The notes under the pieces: generated by a model
Database searches by the model: none
What the model saw: the letters and a program-made list of their open reading frames with translations, nothing else
Told to the model about the DNA's origin: nothing
Assembly (NCBI GenBank): GCA_965199975.1
Contig: OZ241340.1
Span: 1,240,001 to 1,304,000 of the forward strand
DNA: 64,000 nucleotides
Origin: JASLDZ01 sp965199975
GTDB lineage: Bacteria; Pseudomonadota; Alphaproteobacteria; Caulobacterales; Caulobacteraceae
Direction: 5' to 3'
Shown: piece by piece, positions 7,382-15,877 of the stretch
Position numbering within the stretch: position 1 is the first letter of the stretch
Layout of the letters: each line of letters opens with the position of its first letter
Position numbers and translations under genes: made by a program

Positions 7382-7654
7382 TCAGCGTTCGTAGTGGAAG
7401 CGGCGCTGGGCCGCTTCCAACACCTGGTTCTCGCCGGAGCCGCGGACGCGGTGGACCAGCCGGTCAGACTGCGTGAGCCGGCGCGACCACCAGCCCATCA
7501 GGTCGCGCTTCAACGGCTCGGGCTTCCCCAGCCCCGCAAAAGGTCTGCGGGCGTACTCCTGCAGGAGACCATTGAGCTTGGCGCGAACGGCGGGATCAGC
7601 CGCCCGCCAGTGAAGGTGCTCTCGCCAGGCGATCTCCGAAAAGAGCAGCTTCAC
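7382..7654 (-). CDS. yoeB: YoeB-family mRNA interferase toxin
   Basis: 90-residue RelE-fold toxin that cuts mRNA in the ribosome. Family motifs: GLGKPEPLKRDL, GWWSRRLTQSDRLVHRV and the C-terminal RFHYER carrying the catalytic His and Arg. It overlaps the upstream antitoxin by four bases (ATGA), the normal antitoxin-toxin order. It converges with the cation exporter at its 3' end, with seven bases between them. Confidence 0.88.
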   Translation of the reverse strand: MKLLFSEIAWREHLHWRAADPAVRAKLNGLLQEYARRPFAGLGKPEPLKRDLMGWWSRRLTQSDRLVHRVRGSGENQVLEAAQRRFHYER

Positions 7655-7905
7655 GGATCGACGATTTCACGCATCTGTCCTCCGCCGGCGTCCAGCTTGG
7701 CGATGGAGGCGCGCAGGCGCTTCGCGTTGGCGGAGAAAGACAGCAGGTGGATCGTCTCCTCCATCCCCTCCCAGTCTTCGCGCGAGACGATCACCACGTC
7801 CCCGCCCTTGGGGCGGTCGACCACCACCGGGGCGTGGTCGCGCACGACGCCATCCATCACCTCCTTGAGGCGAGCGCGGGTCTCGGTGAAGTTCAGTATG
7901 TCCAT
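7651..7905 (-). CDS. yefM: YefM/Phd-family antitoxin
   Basis: 84-residue antitoxin to YoeB. MDILNFTETRARLKEVMDGV is the standard N-terminal Phd/YefM fold that dimerises and binds the operon operator; VSREDWEGMEETIHLL links to a C-terminal toxin-neutralising tail. ATG 7905 is chosen because it matches family starts; a longer reading from 7932 adds nine residues without support. It is coupled to yoeB by the ATGA overlap. Confidence 0.88.
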   Translation of the reverse strand: MDILNFTETRARLKEVMDGVVRDHAPVVVDRPKGGDVVIVSREDWEGMEETIHLLSFSANAKRLRASIAKLDAGGGQMREIVDP

Positions 7906-7956
7906 GGCGGTCTCCAGCACCGCTCTATGCACATCAGCCGGTACAGAACGCCAAGT

Positions 7957-8991
7957 TCAGCGCCAGGCGCGGAAGTGTTTGGAAAGCTTGAGGCCTTGGC
8001 CGCGGTAGTGGCTGCCGTCGTAGCCGTAGAGGCGGGTGGGGCGCTCGGTGAGGGGTTCGTAGACCAGGCGGGCCACCGTCTGCCCGTCCTCCAAGAGGAA
8101 CGGCGTCTCGTGGGAGCGCACCTCCAGCACGGCGCGCGAGCCTTGCGCCTGCGTCTCCTGCGTGCCGAAGCCGGGGTCGAAGAAGCCGGCGTAGTGCACG
8201 CGGAACTCGCCCACCGAGGGGTCGATCGGCGTCATCTCGGCGGCCTGCAGGGCGGGAATCTCCACCGGTTCCTTGGAGGCTAGGATGTAGAACTCGCCGG
8301 GGTCGAGCAGCAGCTCGCCGCGCCCGTGGCGCACCACCGGCTCCAGCGGCTGCCAGAACTCGCGCGGGTCGTGCCCGTCCTCGTGGTCGAGGTCGACCAC
8401 GCCCGCATGGCGACGCGCGCGGAAGCCGGCCAGCTCACCGGTGAGGTCCACCCCCATGCTGACGACGTTCAGCCGCGGCGGCGTGCCGCGCTTGAGGCGC
8501 AGCTGGTTCACCCGCGTGCCCGGCCGCACCAGGATGGAGAAGGTCTGCGGCGCGATCTCCACCCACATGGGGCCGCGATAGCCCTCGGCGACATCGTCGA
8601 AGGCGGCGGAGCGGTCGGTGAGGAGGCGCACGAACACGTCCACCCGCCCGGTGGAGCTCTTTGGATTGGCCCGCGCCGAGACGCCCGGCGGCAGCGCCAG
8701 CCGCTCCTGCAGCTCGGCGATGTAGACGCAGCCGCGTTCCAGCACCGCGCCGTCGCGGATGTCCAGCTTGTGCATGGCCACATCGGCGACGCGCTCGGCG
8801 ACGGTGCGGCCCGGGCCGGGCAGGAACGAGGCGCGCACGCGCCACACCGTCGGCCCGAGCCGCAGGTCGAGGCTGGCCGGCTGCACCTGGTCGGGCAGGA
8901 ACGCCAGATCGGCCGTGATCGCCCCCGCCTCGGCGAGGGCCGCGATCGACTGCGAAGGCAGGATGCCGGGCGAGAGTTCGCTCTTGTTCAA
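7957..8991 (-). CDS. dcd: 2'-deoxycytidine 5'-triphosphate deaminase (two-domain type)
   Basis: 344-residue dCTP deaminase, which makes dUTP for thymidylate synthesis. It is the long alphaproteobacterial form with two dUTPase-like folds. The N-terminal half carries QVQPASLDLRLG and ARANPKSSTGRVDVFVRLL, the C-terminal half HYAGFFDPGFGTQ and FLLEDGQTVARLVYEPL. Its start overlaps the stop of a small upstream gene by four bases (8988-8991), suggesting coupled translation. Confidence 0.88.
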   Translation of the reverse strand: MNKSELSPGILPSQSIAALAEAGAITADLAFLPDQVQPASLDLRLGPTVWRVRASFLPGPGRTVAERVADVAMHKLDIRDGAVLERGCVYIAELQERLALPPGVSARANPKSSTGRVDVFVRLLTDRSAAFDDVAEGYRGPMWVEIAPQTFSILVRPGTRVNQLRLKRGTPPRLNVVSMGVDLTGELAGFRARRHAGVVDLDHEDGHDPREFWQPLEPVVRHGRGELLLDPGEFYILASKEPVEIPALQAAEMTPIDPSVGEFRVHYAGFFDPGFGTQETQAQGSRAVLEVRSHETPFLLEDGQTVARLVYEPLTERPTRLYGYDGSHYRGQGLKLSKHFRAWR

Positions 8992-9239
8992 CCCGTCCAG
9001 CCCTTTTTAAGTGCGAGGCTCAGAAGAAGTGCAATATCTGATGGCCCATCTATTCTTGCTGGCCCACGGGCCTGAAGTTTCCCATTGGCAAGTTTCCACA
9101 CAAAGCGACGGCCATCCTCGGTCGGACTGCCATCGTCAAAATGGTAAGCTCCCTTCTGCAAGATTAGGACAGGGCCGCCAAGCGGATGGTGCGGATGGAG
9201 CACTTCGTCTTCGGGTTCCCACCAAGCTCCCATACTCAA
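8988..9239 (-). CDS. Small protein of unknown function coupled to dcd
   Basis: 83-residue soluble protein I do not recognise. It has a hydrophobic core strand (GGPVLILQKGAYHF), an acidic turn (DDGSPTEDGRRFVW) and a C-terminal helix (DIALLLSLALKKGW). Its stop overlaps the dcd ATG (ATGA), which argues that it is translated. It is somewhat AT-richer than its neighbours. The minus-strand order is apaG, this gene, dcd, with only four bases to apaG. Confidence 0.6.
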   Translation of the reverse strand: MSMGAWWEPEDEVLHPHHPLGGPVLILQKGAYHFDDGSPTEDGRRFVWKLANGKLQARGPARIDGPSDIALLLSLALKKGWTG

Positions 9240-9243
9240 GCTC

Positions 9244-9681
9244 CTAGTTCACCGTGCGCCGCACGTCCGGCAGGTCCAGCGAGAAGGCGGGGATCGCGGC
9301 CTCGAAGCGGTCGCCCTCCTCGGTGACCATCTCGTATTCGCCCTCCATGGAGCCCGACGGCGTCGGCAGCGGGCAGCCGGAGGTGTAGCGCAGGGCTTCG
9401 CCGGGCTTGAGCACGGGCTGCTCGCCCACCACGCCCTCCCCGCGCACCTCCTCCACCCGGCCGCGGGCGTCGGTGATGACCCAGTGGCGGCCGACGAGCT
9501 GCACGGTGGCCTCGCCGTGGTTCTCGATCTCCACGTGGTAGGCCCACACCCAGCGGCCCTCGGCGGGGTCGGACTGGTCGGGCAGGTGCTCGGGACGCAC
9601 CCGCACGACCACCTCGCGCGTGCGCGCCTCGTAGGCGCCGTCGCGGGGCGGCCGGCCGGCGGGGCGGCGCGAGGGGATCAC
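9244..9681 (-). CDS. apaG: ApaG family protein
   Basis: 145-residue ApaG (DUF525, beta-sandwich). Family motifs: YHVEIENHGEATVQLVGRHW, ITDARGRVEEVRGEGVVGEQ, LKPGEALRYTSGCPLPTPSG and SMEGEYEMV. The fold is known but its cellular role is poorly defined; it is associated with divalent-cation resistance and Ap4A metabolism. It starts four bases inside metZ (ATGA, 9678-9681), a common alphaproteobacterial arrangement. Confidence 0.92.
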   Translation of the reverse strand: MIPSRRPAGRPPRDGAYEARTREVVVRVRPEHLPDQSDPAEGRWVWAYHVEIENHGEATVQLVGRHWVITDARGRVEEVRGEGVVGEQPVLKPGEALRYTSGCPLPTPSGSMEGEYEMVTEEGDRFEAAIPAFSLDLPDVRRTVN

Positions 9682-10961
9682 GCTTCCTCCCTCGCATCGG
9701 CGGCGTCCAGCGCGCGCAGGAGGTCGCGGGCGAGGTCGCCCTCGTCCTCCAGCCCCACCGACAGGCGCACGTAGCCGGGGGTGAGGCCGATGGCCTCGCG
9801 CTCGGCCTCGGGCACGGTGCGGTGGGTGGTGGTGACCGGGTGGGTGACCATGCTCTTGGCGTCGCCCAGGTTGTTGGAGATGTCGACCAGGCGCAGGGAG
9901 TTGAGCATGCGGAAGGCCGCCGCCTGGTCGCCGAGGTCGAAGGCGATCAGCGAGCCGCCGCCGCTCATCTGCTTGCGGGCGCCCGCGTGCTGCGGGTGGT
10001 CGGCGCGGAAGGGGTAGAGCGTGCGCCGCACCGCGCCGTGGCCGGCGATCAGGTCGGCGAGACGCCCGGCGGTCTCGCTCTGGCGGCGCACGCGCAGGTC
10101 GAGCGTCTCCAGCCCCTTGAGCAGCACCCAGGCGTTGAAGGGCGAGAGCGCGGGGCCGGTGTGGCGCAGAAGGTCGCGGTAGCTCTCCTCCAGGAGGGCC
10201 TCGTCGCCCAGGATGGCGCCGCCCAGCACGCGGCCGCCGCCGTCGATGTGCTTGGTGGCCGAGTAGACCACCACGTCGGCGCCCAGCTCCAGCGGCTGCT
10301 GGAAGATCGGGGTGGCGAACACGTTGTCGAGCACGAGCCGCGCGCCGGCGTCATGGGCGATCCGCGCAACGCCGGCGATGTCGGCGATCTCCAGCAGCGG
10401 GTTGGAGGGGCTCTCCAGGAAGGCGAGGCGGGTGTTCGGCCGCATGGCCGCGCGCCAGGCGTCGAGGTCGGGCGCATCGACGAAGCTCACCTCCACCCCG
10501 AACCGCGGCGCCCACTCGCGCAGGATCCAGCGGCACGAGCCGAATAGGGCGCGGCCCGCCACGATGTGGTCGCCGGCGCGCACCAGGCCCTGGACGGCGA
10601 TGGAGACGGCGGCCATCCCCGAAGCCGTGGTGCGGCAGGCCTGCGCCCCCTCCAGCAGCGCCAGCCGGCGCTCGAACATGGCGGTCGTGGGGTTGGCGTA
10701 GCGCGAGTAGACGTAGCCGGGCGCCTCGCCGGCGAAGCGCGCCGCCGCCGCCTCGGCCGAGTCATACACGAAGCCCTGGGTGAGGTAGAGCGCCTCCGCC
10801 GTCTCCCCATAAGCCGAGCGCTCGAGGCCGCCACGCACCAGCCTCGTCGCGGGCGCCCAGTCGCGCGGATCGTCGTCGGGGAAGCGCGCGTCGGTCACCA
10901 CGCGGTGGTGGCGGGGGTGGTTGCAGCCGTCAAGCCGAAGCCCGATGTTGGCGTCGCGCAT
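9678..10961 (-). CDS. metZ: O-succinylhomoserine sulfhydrylase
   Basis: PLP enzyme of the Cys/Met-metabolism family, which converts O-succinylhomoserine plus sulfide to homocysteine in methionine synthesis. Seen: YSRYANPTTAMFERRLALLE, ASGMAAVS, ESPSNPLLEI, LDNVFATPIFQQPLELGADV and the PLP lysine in YSATKHIDGGGRVLGG, then SNNLGDAKSMVTHPVTTTH. The first ~21 residues from ATG 10961 are atypical; a GTG at 10898 (VTDARFPDD) is a plausible true start. It is followed by apaG with a four-base overlap. Confidence 0.9.
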   Translation of the reverse strand: MRDANIGLRLDGCNHPRHHRVVTDARFPDDDPRDWAPATRLVRGGLERSAYGETAEALYLTQGFVYDSAEAAAARFAGEAPGYVYSRYANPTTAMFERRLALLEGAQACRTTASGMAAVSIAVQGLVRAGDHIVAGRALFGSCRWILREWAPRFGVEVSFVDAPDLDAWRAAMRPNTRLAFLESPSNPLLEIADIAGVARIAHDAGARLVLDNVFATPIFQQPLELGADVVVYSATKHIDGGGRVLGGAILGDEALLEESYRDLLRHTGPALSPFNAWVLLKGLETLDLRVRRQSETAGRLADLIAGHGAVRRTLYPFRADHPQHAGARKQMSGGGSLIAFDLGDQAAAFRMLNSLRLVDISNNLGDAKSMVTHPVTTTHRTVPEAEREAIGLTPGYVRLSVGLEDEGDLARDLLRALDAADAREEA

Positions 10962-10986
10962 TTACGCGCACCGGGAGACCTAGCCC

Positions 10987-11214
10987 ATGCGTCGCACCAT
11001 TCCCTTCGCCGCCGCGGCCCTCGTCGTCGCTCTCGCCGCCGGTTCGGCGCAGGCGGGCTGCCTCACGGGCGCGGTCGTCGGCGGAGTCGCTGGGCATTAC
11101 GCCGGTCGCCACGCCACGGTCGGCGCCATCGGCGGCTGTGCGGTGGGCCACCACATGGCCGTGCAGAAGAAGCGCGAACGCGCCGCGCAACGCGCCGCCG
11201 CCCGCCGCGGCTGA
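10987..11214 (+). CDS. Small secreted glycine-zipper protein
   Basis: 75-residue protein: a signal peptide (MRRTIPFAAAALVVALAAGSAQA), then a Gly-rich segment GAVVGGVAGHYAGRHATVGA like the glycine-zipper motif of outer-membrane or periplasmic small proteins, and a basic tail (KKRERAAQRAAARRG). Two cysteines sit at GCL and GGC. It is divergent from metZ. Function unknown. Confidence 0.65.
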   Translation: MRRTIPFAAAALVVALAAGSAQAGCLTGAVVGGVAGHYAGRHATVGAIGGCAVGHHMAVQKKRERAAQRAAARRG

Positions 11215-11298
11215 GGCGAGCGCGCTGAATCGTTTGTCTCCGCGTGAGGTAGGGTGTTAGCTGCGACTTGGCCGTAACGATGAGATCGGTAGGTGGCG

Positions 11299-12165
11299 AT
11301 GCCTCATCCGGAACTGCAGAACGGCGCCCGCGGCGGGGACGTCCGCGTGCTCCAGCAGCTGGTGAGCGAGGGATTGCACGCACGCCCTGGCTTGGCGCGA
11401 GACGGCGTGTTCGGCCCTCTCACCGATGCCGCGGTGCGTCGCTTCCAGCAGAACCGCGGGCTTGAAGTCGATGGCGTGGCCGGCCCGCTCACGTGGCGTG
11501 CCCTGCTTCCGTCCACCCGGGCAGCGCCCACGCTGAAGGCTGCGGCCCCTCGGCCCTCGGTGGCGCCGTCGATTCGGCCCGCCGCGGCGGCCAGCTCGGT
11601 CACGCCACCGGCGAGAGCGCCCTCCACGCCGCAGGCGAGGCCCTCCACGCCCCCGGCGAGGGTGCCCTCCGCGCCGCCGGCGAGAGCGCCCACGCGTGCA
11701 GACGCGATCAACCCCGCCGCCGAGCCTCGGTGGTTCCAAATCGCCCTTGCAGAGTTCCAGTTGCACAACACCACCCGCCACAAGGCCGACGGTGATTTGC
11801 GCATCCATGAATATTTTCAAACGACATCTGATCATGCCAAGGTGGGCACGAACGAGGCCTGGTGTTCGGCCTTCATGAACTGGTGCATGCGTCAGGCTGG
11901 CCTGCAAGGCACCCACAGCGCCGCCGCCGCAAGCTGGCGGACGTGGGGGATCGACCTGAAGGAACCTCGGCACGGCTGCGTCATGATCATTCACTGGAAG
12001 AAGCACTCGGCCGGCAGCAGCGGCAACCACGTGACCTTCTTCGACTCTAAAGTCGGAACCTCAATCCACGATTTCGGCGGCAATCAGGGCCACTCGAGCG
12101 CCATCACCCACTCGAAATTCACAGAGGCCGCGACGACTTCGCTCGTTTACAGATGGCCCAAGTGA
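11299..12165 (+). CDS. Peptidoglycan-binding protein with TIGR02594/CHAP-like cysteine amidase domain
   Basis: 288-residue cell-wall hydrolase. Residues ~5-65 are a PG_binding_1 domain (GDVRVLQQLV, DGVFGPLTDAAVRRFQQ, GLEVDGVAGPLTWRAL). Then comes a ~75-residue Pro/Ala linker with repeated PARAPS units, then a TIGR02594-type cysteine peptidase/amidase domain with TNEAWCSAFMNWCMRQAGL (catalytic Cys), GTHSAAAASWRTWG and the catalytic His in GNHVTFF. No signal peptide, so export would need a phage-like holin, a secretion system or lysis. A GTG at 11293 is an alternative start. The catalytic part is AT-richer than the surroundings. It could be a lysin remnant or an antibacterial effector; no other phage or T6SS genes are in the window. 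Confidence 0.72.
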   Translation: MPHPELQNGARGGDVRVLQQLVSEGLHARPGLARDGVFGPLTDAAVRRFQQNRGLEVDGVAGPLTWRALLPSTRAAPTLKAAAPRPSVAPSIRPAAAASSVTPPARAPSTPQARPSTPPARVPSAPPARAPTRADAINPAAEPRWFQIALAEFQLHNTTRHKADGDLRIHEYFQTTSDHAKVGTNEAWCSAFMNWCMRQAGLQGTHSAAAASWRTWGIDLKEPRHGCVMIIHWKKHSAGSSGNHVTFFDSKVGTSIHDFGGNQGHSSAITHSKFTEAATTSLVYRWPK

Positions 12166-12188
12166 ACACCCAGCCTTAGCGGATCAAA

Positions 12189-12611
12189 ATGCTGTTCAAT
12201 TCGCCTGACTTTTCAAAGCCCCAACCCGTGCCGGCGCAAGCGTCGGCAAGCTATCCTGCGTTCTGGAGGCAATTCAAAGCGGCTGTCGCCGCCAAGAACG
12301 TAGGCGCTGTCAAAGCCCTGACGCAGTTTCCGTTCTCGCTCGGTTTCGAGGACGACGAGACCCATCCAAAGCGGCTCGATGCGGCACAGTTCCAAACGTA
12401 CTTCAAGGCCGAAATGACCTGTCGTGGTCCTGATGCGCCCAGGACCGACGACATACTGAAAGAAACCAAGCCTCAGGTCACGCCCAACGGCGTTGTGCAC
12501 ATCTCCACGTATACGTTCGAATACAAGCGAGTGGGATGGCGATTCACGACGGCGGACTACGGAGACTCTGACGAAGTCGCGCCACTTCTCCGCGGGCGTT
12601 GCCCCCGCTAG
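12189..12611 (+). CDS. Small protein of unknown function beside the peptidoglycan hydrolase
   Basis: 140-residue soluble protein, 23 bases after the hydrolase on the same strand. AYPAFWRQFKAAVA-like helices (residues 22-45) lead into ALTQFPFSLGF and a C-terminal half with TYTFEYKRVGWRFTTADYG. This resembles the common small FW..F..AV...FP families, whose function is unknown. It has two cysteines and no visible signal peptide. Lower GC than neighbours, like the domain before it, suggests the two moved together. A role as immunity or accessory protein to the hydrolase is only a guess from position. Confidence 0.55.
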   Translation: MLFNSPDFSKPQPVPAQASASYPAFWRQFKAAVAAKNVGAVKALTQFPFSLGFEDDETHPKRLDAAQFQTYFKAEMTCRGPDAPRTDDILKETKPQVTPNGVVHISTYTFEYKRVGWRFTTADYGDSDEVAPLLRGRCPR

Positions 12612-12623
12612 ACACGCCGACGC

Positions 12624-13787
12624 TTAGGCGAACGCCGCCTTGCGCGGTGCGGCGGCGGTGGAGGCCTGTTCGCGCAGGCGCACGGTGGCGACCAGGCGAC
12701 GCATGCGGCGCAGTTCGGTCTTGAGGCCGTTGCTGGTGACGAGGCGGCGGCGCAGGCGCGGGCTGCGAGCCTCCAGATCGGCCCAGACCTCGCCGAAGTG
12801 GGTGCGCGCGGTGGCGTGACGCACCTCGAGTTCGGGCAGGTGCATGCGCCGGCCCCAGGCGGCGGCGTCCACCCGTGCGGCGTTCCAGGCGTGGCGGAAC
12901 TCGCAGCGCCACTGCGCCCGCCGAAGCGTGACCATGGCCAGCTCCAGCGCGTCGTCGCAAGGATGGTCGGGGTCGGTGCGCAGGCGGATCTCGTCGGCCA
13001 GCCCGCCCGACGCACGGCCATCGGCACGCGCGGAGGTGACGACCTGCACGTCGAGCGAGTGGCGCACGCGGCCGTCGACCTCACGCACCTTCTCGAACAG
13101 GGCGCGGTCCTCGCCGACCGGCTTGGGCGGCAGGCCGCCGATGCGACGGTAGGCGTCGAGCGTGATGGCCGCCGATGCGCCGCAGTTCTGGTTGTGACGC
13201 GGCCAGGGGTCGTGCGCCTCGCGGTCGACGCGCGCGACGAGCTCGGCGGCGAGCTGCTGGTACTGCCACTCCAGCCGGCCGCGATCGAGGAGGGCGGCGT
13301 CGAGCTGCATCAGCTCCATCGGGTCGGCCATGACGTAGCCCGCCACTGCGTCGACCCCCTTGTCGATCTCGCGTTTGTTGGCGGCGACCCAGTCGCCGTT
13401 GACCAGGGTGTCGGCGTCGGTGGTGAGGAGGAGCGCGCCGGGCGCCGCCAGGTCGGCGGCGGTGTCCATGGCCAGGCGCCGCGCCCAGCCCGCGTTGGCG
13501 TGGGCGGGGTCCAGCTCGACCTGGCACAGGTGGATGGCGAAGGTGGCGTGGGGGGCGAGTTCGCGCACCAGCGCGGCGGTGCCGTCGTCGGTGTTGTTGA
13601 GCATGAGCACCACCGCCATGTCGGCGGGCTCCACCTCCTCCTGCGAGGCCAGCGAGTCGAGGCACAGCCCGATGCGCTCGACCTCGTTCTTGACGGGAAC
13701 GGCGACGACGAGCGTCGGCGCATGGGGCGACCGCTGACCGAGCACCTCGGTCGAAACGTCGAATTGCGGCCGCGCCGTCGCGTCCAT
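12624..13787 (-). CDS. Family 2 glycosyltransferase
   Basis: 387-residue GT-A fold glycosyltransferase that would move a sugar from a nucleotide donor. N-terminal LVVAVPVKNEVERIGLCLDS is the nucleotide-binding strand and loop; LLTTDADTLV carries the DxD metal motif; PVGEDRALFEKV is the acceptor/catalytic region. No membrane segments, so it is cytoplasmic or peripheral. The substrate cannot be told. It converges on the small gene at 12189-12611, with only 12 bases between them. No polysaccharide cluster is nearby. Confidence 0.8.
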   Translation of the reverse strand: MDATARPQFDVSTEVLGQRSPHAPTLVVAVPVKNEVERIGLCLDSLASQEEVEPADMAVVLMLNNTDDGTAALVRELAPHATFAIHLCQVELDPAHANAGWARRLAMDTAADLAAPGALLLTTDADTLVNGDWVAANKREIDKGVDAVAGYVMADPMELMQLDAALLDRGRLEWQYQQLAAELVARVDREAHDPWPRHNQNCGASAAITLDAYRRIGGLPPKPVGEDRALFEKVREVDGRVRHSLDVQVVTSARADGRASGGLADEIRLRTDPDHPCDDALELAMVTLRRAQWRCEFRHAWNAARVDAAAWGRRMHLPELEVRHATARTHFGEVWADLEARSPRLRRRLVTSNGLKTELRRMRRLVATVRLREQASTAAAPRKAAFA

Positions 13788-14024
13788 TCGGTCAGGTCCT
13801 CTCAGGCGCGGCGATCACCGCTTCCGGCGCGCCGGACCCGTCGCGCCGCCGCGGAGGCGAGGTGACAGGGCCTTGCCCGCAGGGTCAAGCGGTCGTTCCC
13901 CTCCGCACGTTCCGCCGGAGGGCGGAGCCGGCGAGCCGTCGCGCGGATGTGAGGGGAAGGGCTGCCGTGAGCCGCTTGTGGGCGTGGCGTAAGGATCAGC
14001 TTCTAGCGACTCGCGCGCGAGGCC

Positions 14025-14047
14025 GCCAGCGGCGTCTCGCCGCTGGC
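14025..14047 (-). terminator. Hairpin downstream of pstB
   Basis: GCCAGCGGCG and CGCCGCTGGC form a 10-bp perfect stem with a TCT loop, about 23 bases after the pstB stop on the minus strand. No U-tract follows, so it may stabilise the 3' end rather than terminate by itself. Confidence 0.4.
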
Positions 14048-14069
14048 CCGGCGCTTCGCCACGCCGGGC

Positions 14070-14954
14070 TCAGCCGAAGCGGCCGGTGATGTAGTCCGAG
14101 GTGCGGCTGACGCGGGGGTTGCCGAAGAGTTCGGCGGTAGGCGCGAACTCGATCAGCCGGCCCAGGTACATGAAGGCGGCGTTGTCGCTGATGCGTGCGG
14201 CCTGCTGCAGGTTGTGGGTGACGATGACGATGGTGATGTCCTTCTTCAGCTCGACCAGCGTCTCCTCCAGCTTCGCGGTGGAGATGGGGTCGAGCGCCGA
14301 GGCCGGCTCGTCCAGCAACAACACCTCGGGGCGCACGGCCACGCCGCGGGCCACGCACAGGCGCTGTTGCTGGCCGCCTGAGAGGCCGAGGCCCGAGGTG
14401 CGCAGCTTGTCCTTCACCTCCTCCCACAGGGCGGAGCGGCGCAGGCTCTCCTCCACCCGCGCGTCCATGTCGGGGCGCGAGAGCTTCTCGTAGAGGCGCA
14501 CGCCGAAAGCCACGTTGTCGTAGATCGACATGGGGAAGGGCGTCGGCTGCTGGAACACCATGCCGATGCGCGAGCGCAGGGTGGCGAGGTCGACGCCGCG
14601 GTCGAGGATGTTCTTGCCGTCCAGCAGGATCTCGCCCTCGGCGCGCTGGCCGGCGTAGAGCGAATAGATGCGGTTCAGCGCCCGCAGGAGGGTGGACTTG
14701 CCGCAGCCGGAAGGCCCGATCAGGCCGGTGATCCCGTGGCGCTTGAACGGCAGGGTGATCTCGTGCAGCGCGCGGTTCTTGCCGTAGTAGAAGTTCAGGT
14801 CGCGCGCGGCGAGCTTCACCTCGCCCTCCGGCAGGGTCTCCACGTGAGTCTCGAAACGGCCGGCGGCGGCGGCCTCGCGCTCGTCCGCCGCCGTGCCCGG
14901 CCGCGTGTCGGAATTGACGGGAACGGGGGCGATCGGGGCGGTGGTGGCGGTCAT
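14070..14954 (-). CDS. pstB: Phosphate ABC transporter ATP-binding protein
   Basis: 294-residue ATPase of the high-affinity phosphate importer. Walker A GPSGCGKS, Q-loop VFQQPTPFPMSIYDNV, signature LSGGQQQR, Walker B VLLLDEPASALDP and switch His in IVTHNLQQAARI. ATG 14954 overlaps the pstA stop by four bases; the N-terminal ~35 residues are a variable extension common in alphaproteobacteria. It is the last gene of pstSCAB. Confidence 0.96.
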   Translation of the reverse strand: MTATTAPIAPVPVNSDTRPGTAADEREAAAAGRFETHVETLPEGEVKLAARDLNFYYGKNRALHEITLPFKRHGITGLIGPSGCGKSTLLRALNRIYSLYAGQRAEGEILLDGKNILDRGVDLATLRSRIGMVFQQPTPFPMSIYDNVAFGVRLYEKLSRPDMDARVEESLRRSALWEEVKDKLRTSGLGLSGGQQQRLCVARGVAVRPEVLLLDEPASALDPISTAKLEETLVELKKDITIVIVTHNLQQAARISDNAAFMYLGRLIEFAPTAELFGNPRVSRTSDYITGRFG

Positions 14955-15874
14955 CGGCGTTCGGGCTCCCGGCTCAACGCTCGGACCAGGATGTTGATGC
15001 CGAGCACGGTGGCGGCGATCAGCAGGGCGCCGACCCACGCCAGCCGGCGCCAGTCGTCCAGGCCGGAGAGCGCATAGTTGAAGATCACCGTGGGCAGGTT
15101 GGCCATCGGCTTCGACATGTTCCAGCTAAAGAACTGGTTGTTCAGCGAAGTGAAGAGCAGCGGCGCCGTCTCGCCAGAGATGCGCGCGAAAGCCAGGAGG
15201 CCGCCGGTGACGATGCCACCGCCGGCCGCGCGCCACATGATCTTGCGGATGGTGGTCCACACCGGGGCGCCCAGGGCGATGCCGCTCTCGCGCAGTTGGC
15301 GCGCCTGCAGCTTGAGCACATCCTCGGTGGTGCGGGTGACCACAGGCGCTGCGATCAGCGCCAGTGCGATCGCCCCCGCCCAGCCCGAGAACCCGCGGAC
15401 GAGTTCGACATGCACGAAAGGGAAGGTCCCGGAGAAGAGGAAGTTCGGGGTGATGCGGTTCACCGGCAAGAGTTCGTAGACGAACAGGCCGACCAGGATC
15501 GAGGGCGCCGAGAGCAGCACGTCGTTCACGAAGCGCACCAGCGAGGCGTAGCGGCGCGATAGCGTCGTCTTGTCGCCGTACTCGGCCAGCCAGGTGCCGG
15601 CCAGCACGCCCACGAACAGGGCCAGCACCATGGCCAGCACGCAGATCATGATCGAGCCCACGATCGCGTTGCGCAGGCCGCCGACCGAGCCGGCGGCCGG
15701 TATGTCCTTGGTCAGCACGTTCAGGTTGAGGCCGCCGATGCCCTGCTGAACCAGCGAGGCCAGGATCGCCAGAAGGGCGGCGATGGCCAGTATGGCGGCG
15801 AACCAAGTGAAGCCGATGAAGCCGGCGTTGGCCAGGCTGCGGCGACCGCGGCGGCTGAAGACGGCGTCGGCCAT
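14951..15874 (-). CDS. pstA: Phosphate ABC transporter permease PstA
   Basis: 307-residue inner-membrane permease with about six hydrophobic segments, starting near residues 20-45. The cytoplasmic coupling loop around RESGIALGAPVWTTIRKIM is the EAA-type motif that contacts PstB. It forms the phosphate channel with PstC. Start overlap and spacing (four bases into pstB, three bases after pstC) show a tight operon. Confidence 0.94.
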   Translation of the reverse strand: MADAVFSRRGRRSLANAGFIGFTWFAAILAIAALLAILASLVQQGIGGLNLNVLTKDIPAAGSVGGLRNAIVGSIMICVLAMVLALFVGVLAGTWLAEYGDKTTLSRRYASLVRFVNDVLLSAPSILVGLFVYELLPVNRITPNFLFSGTFPFVHVELVRGFSGWAGAIALALIAAPVVTRTTEDVLKLQARQLRESGIALGAPVWTTIRKIMWRAAGGGIVTGGLLAFARISGETAPLLFTSLNNQFFSWNMSKPMANLPTVIFNYALSGLDDWRRLAWVGALLIAATVLGINILVRALSREPERR

Positions 15875-15877
15875 GGC

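Noticed and set aside
11299..12611. Prophage remnant
   Set aside because: Only a hydrolase is present. No integrase, terminase, capsid or tail genes were found in the window.
13862..14089. Small plus-strand frame between the glycosyltransferase and pstB
   Set aside because: Overlaps the pstB end and the hairpin, with no protein-like features.
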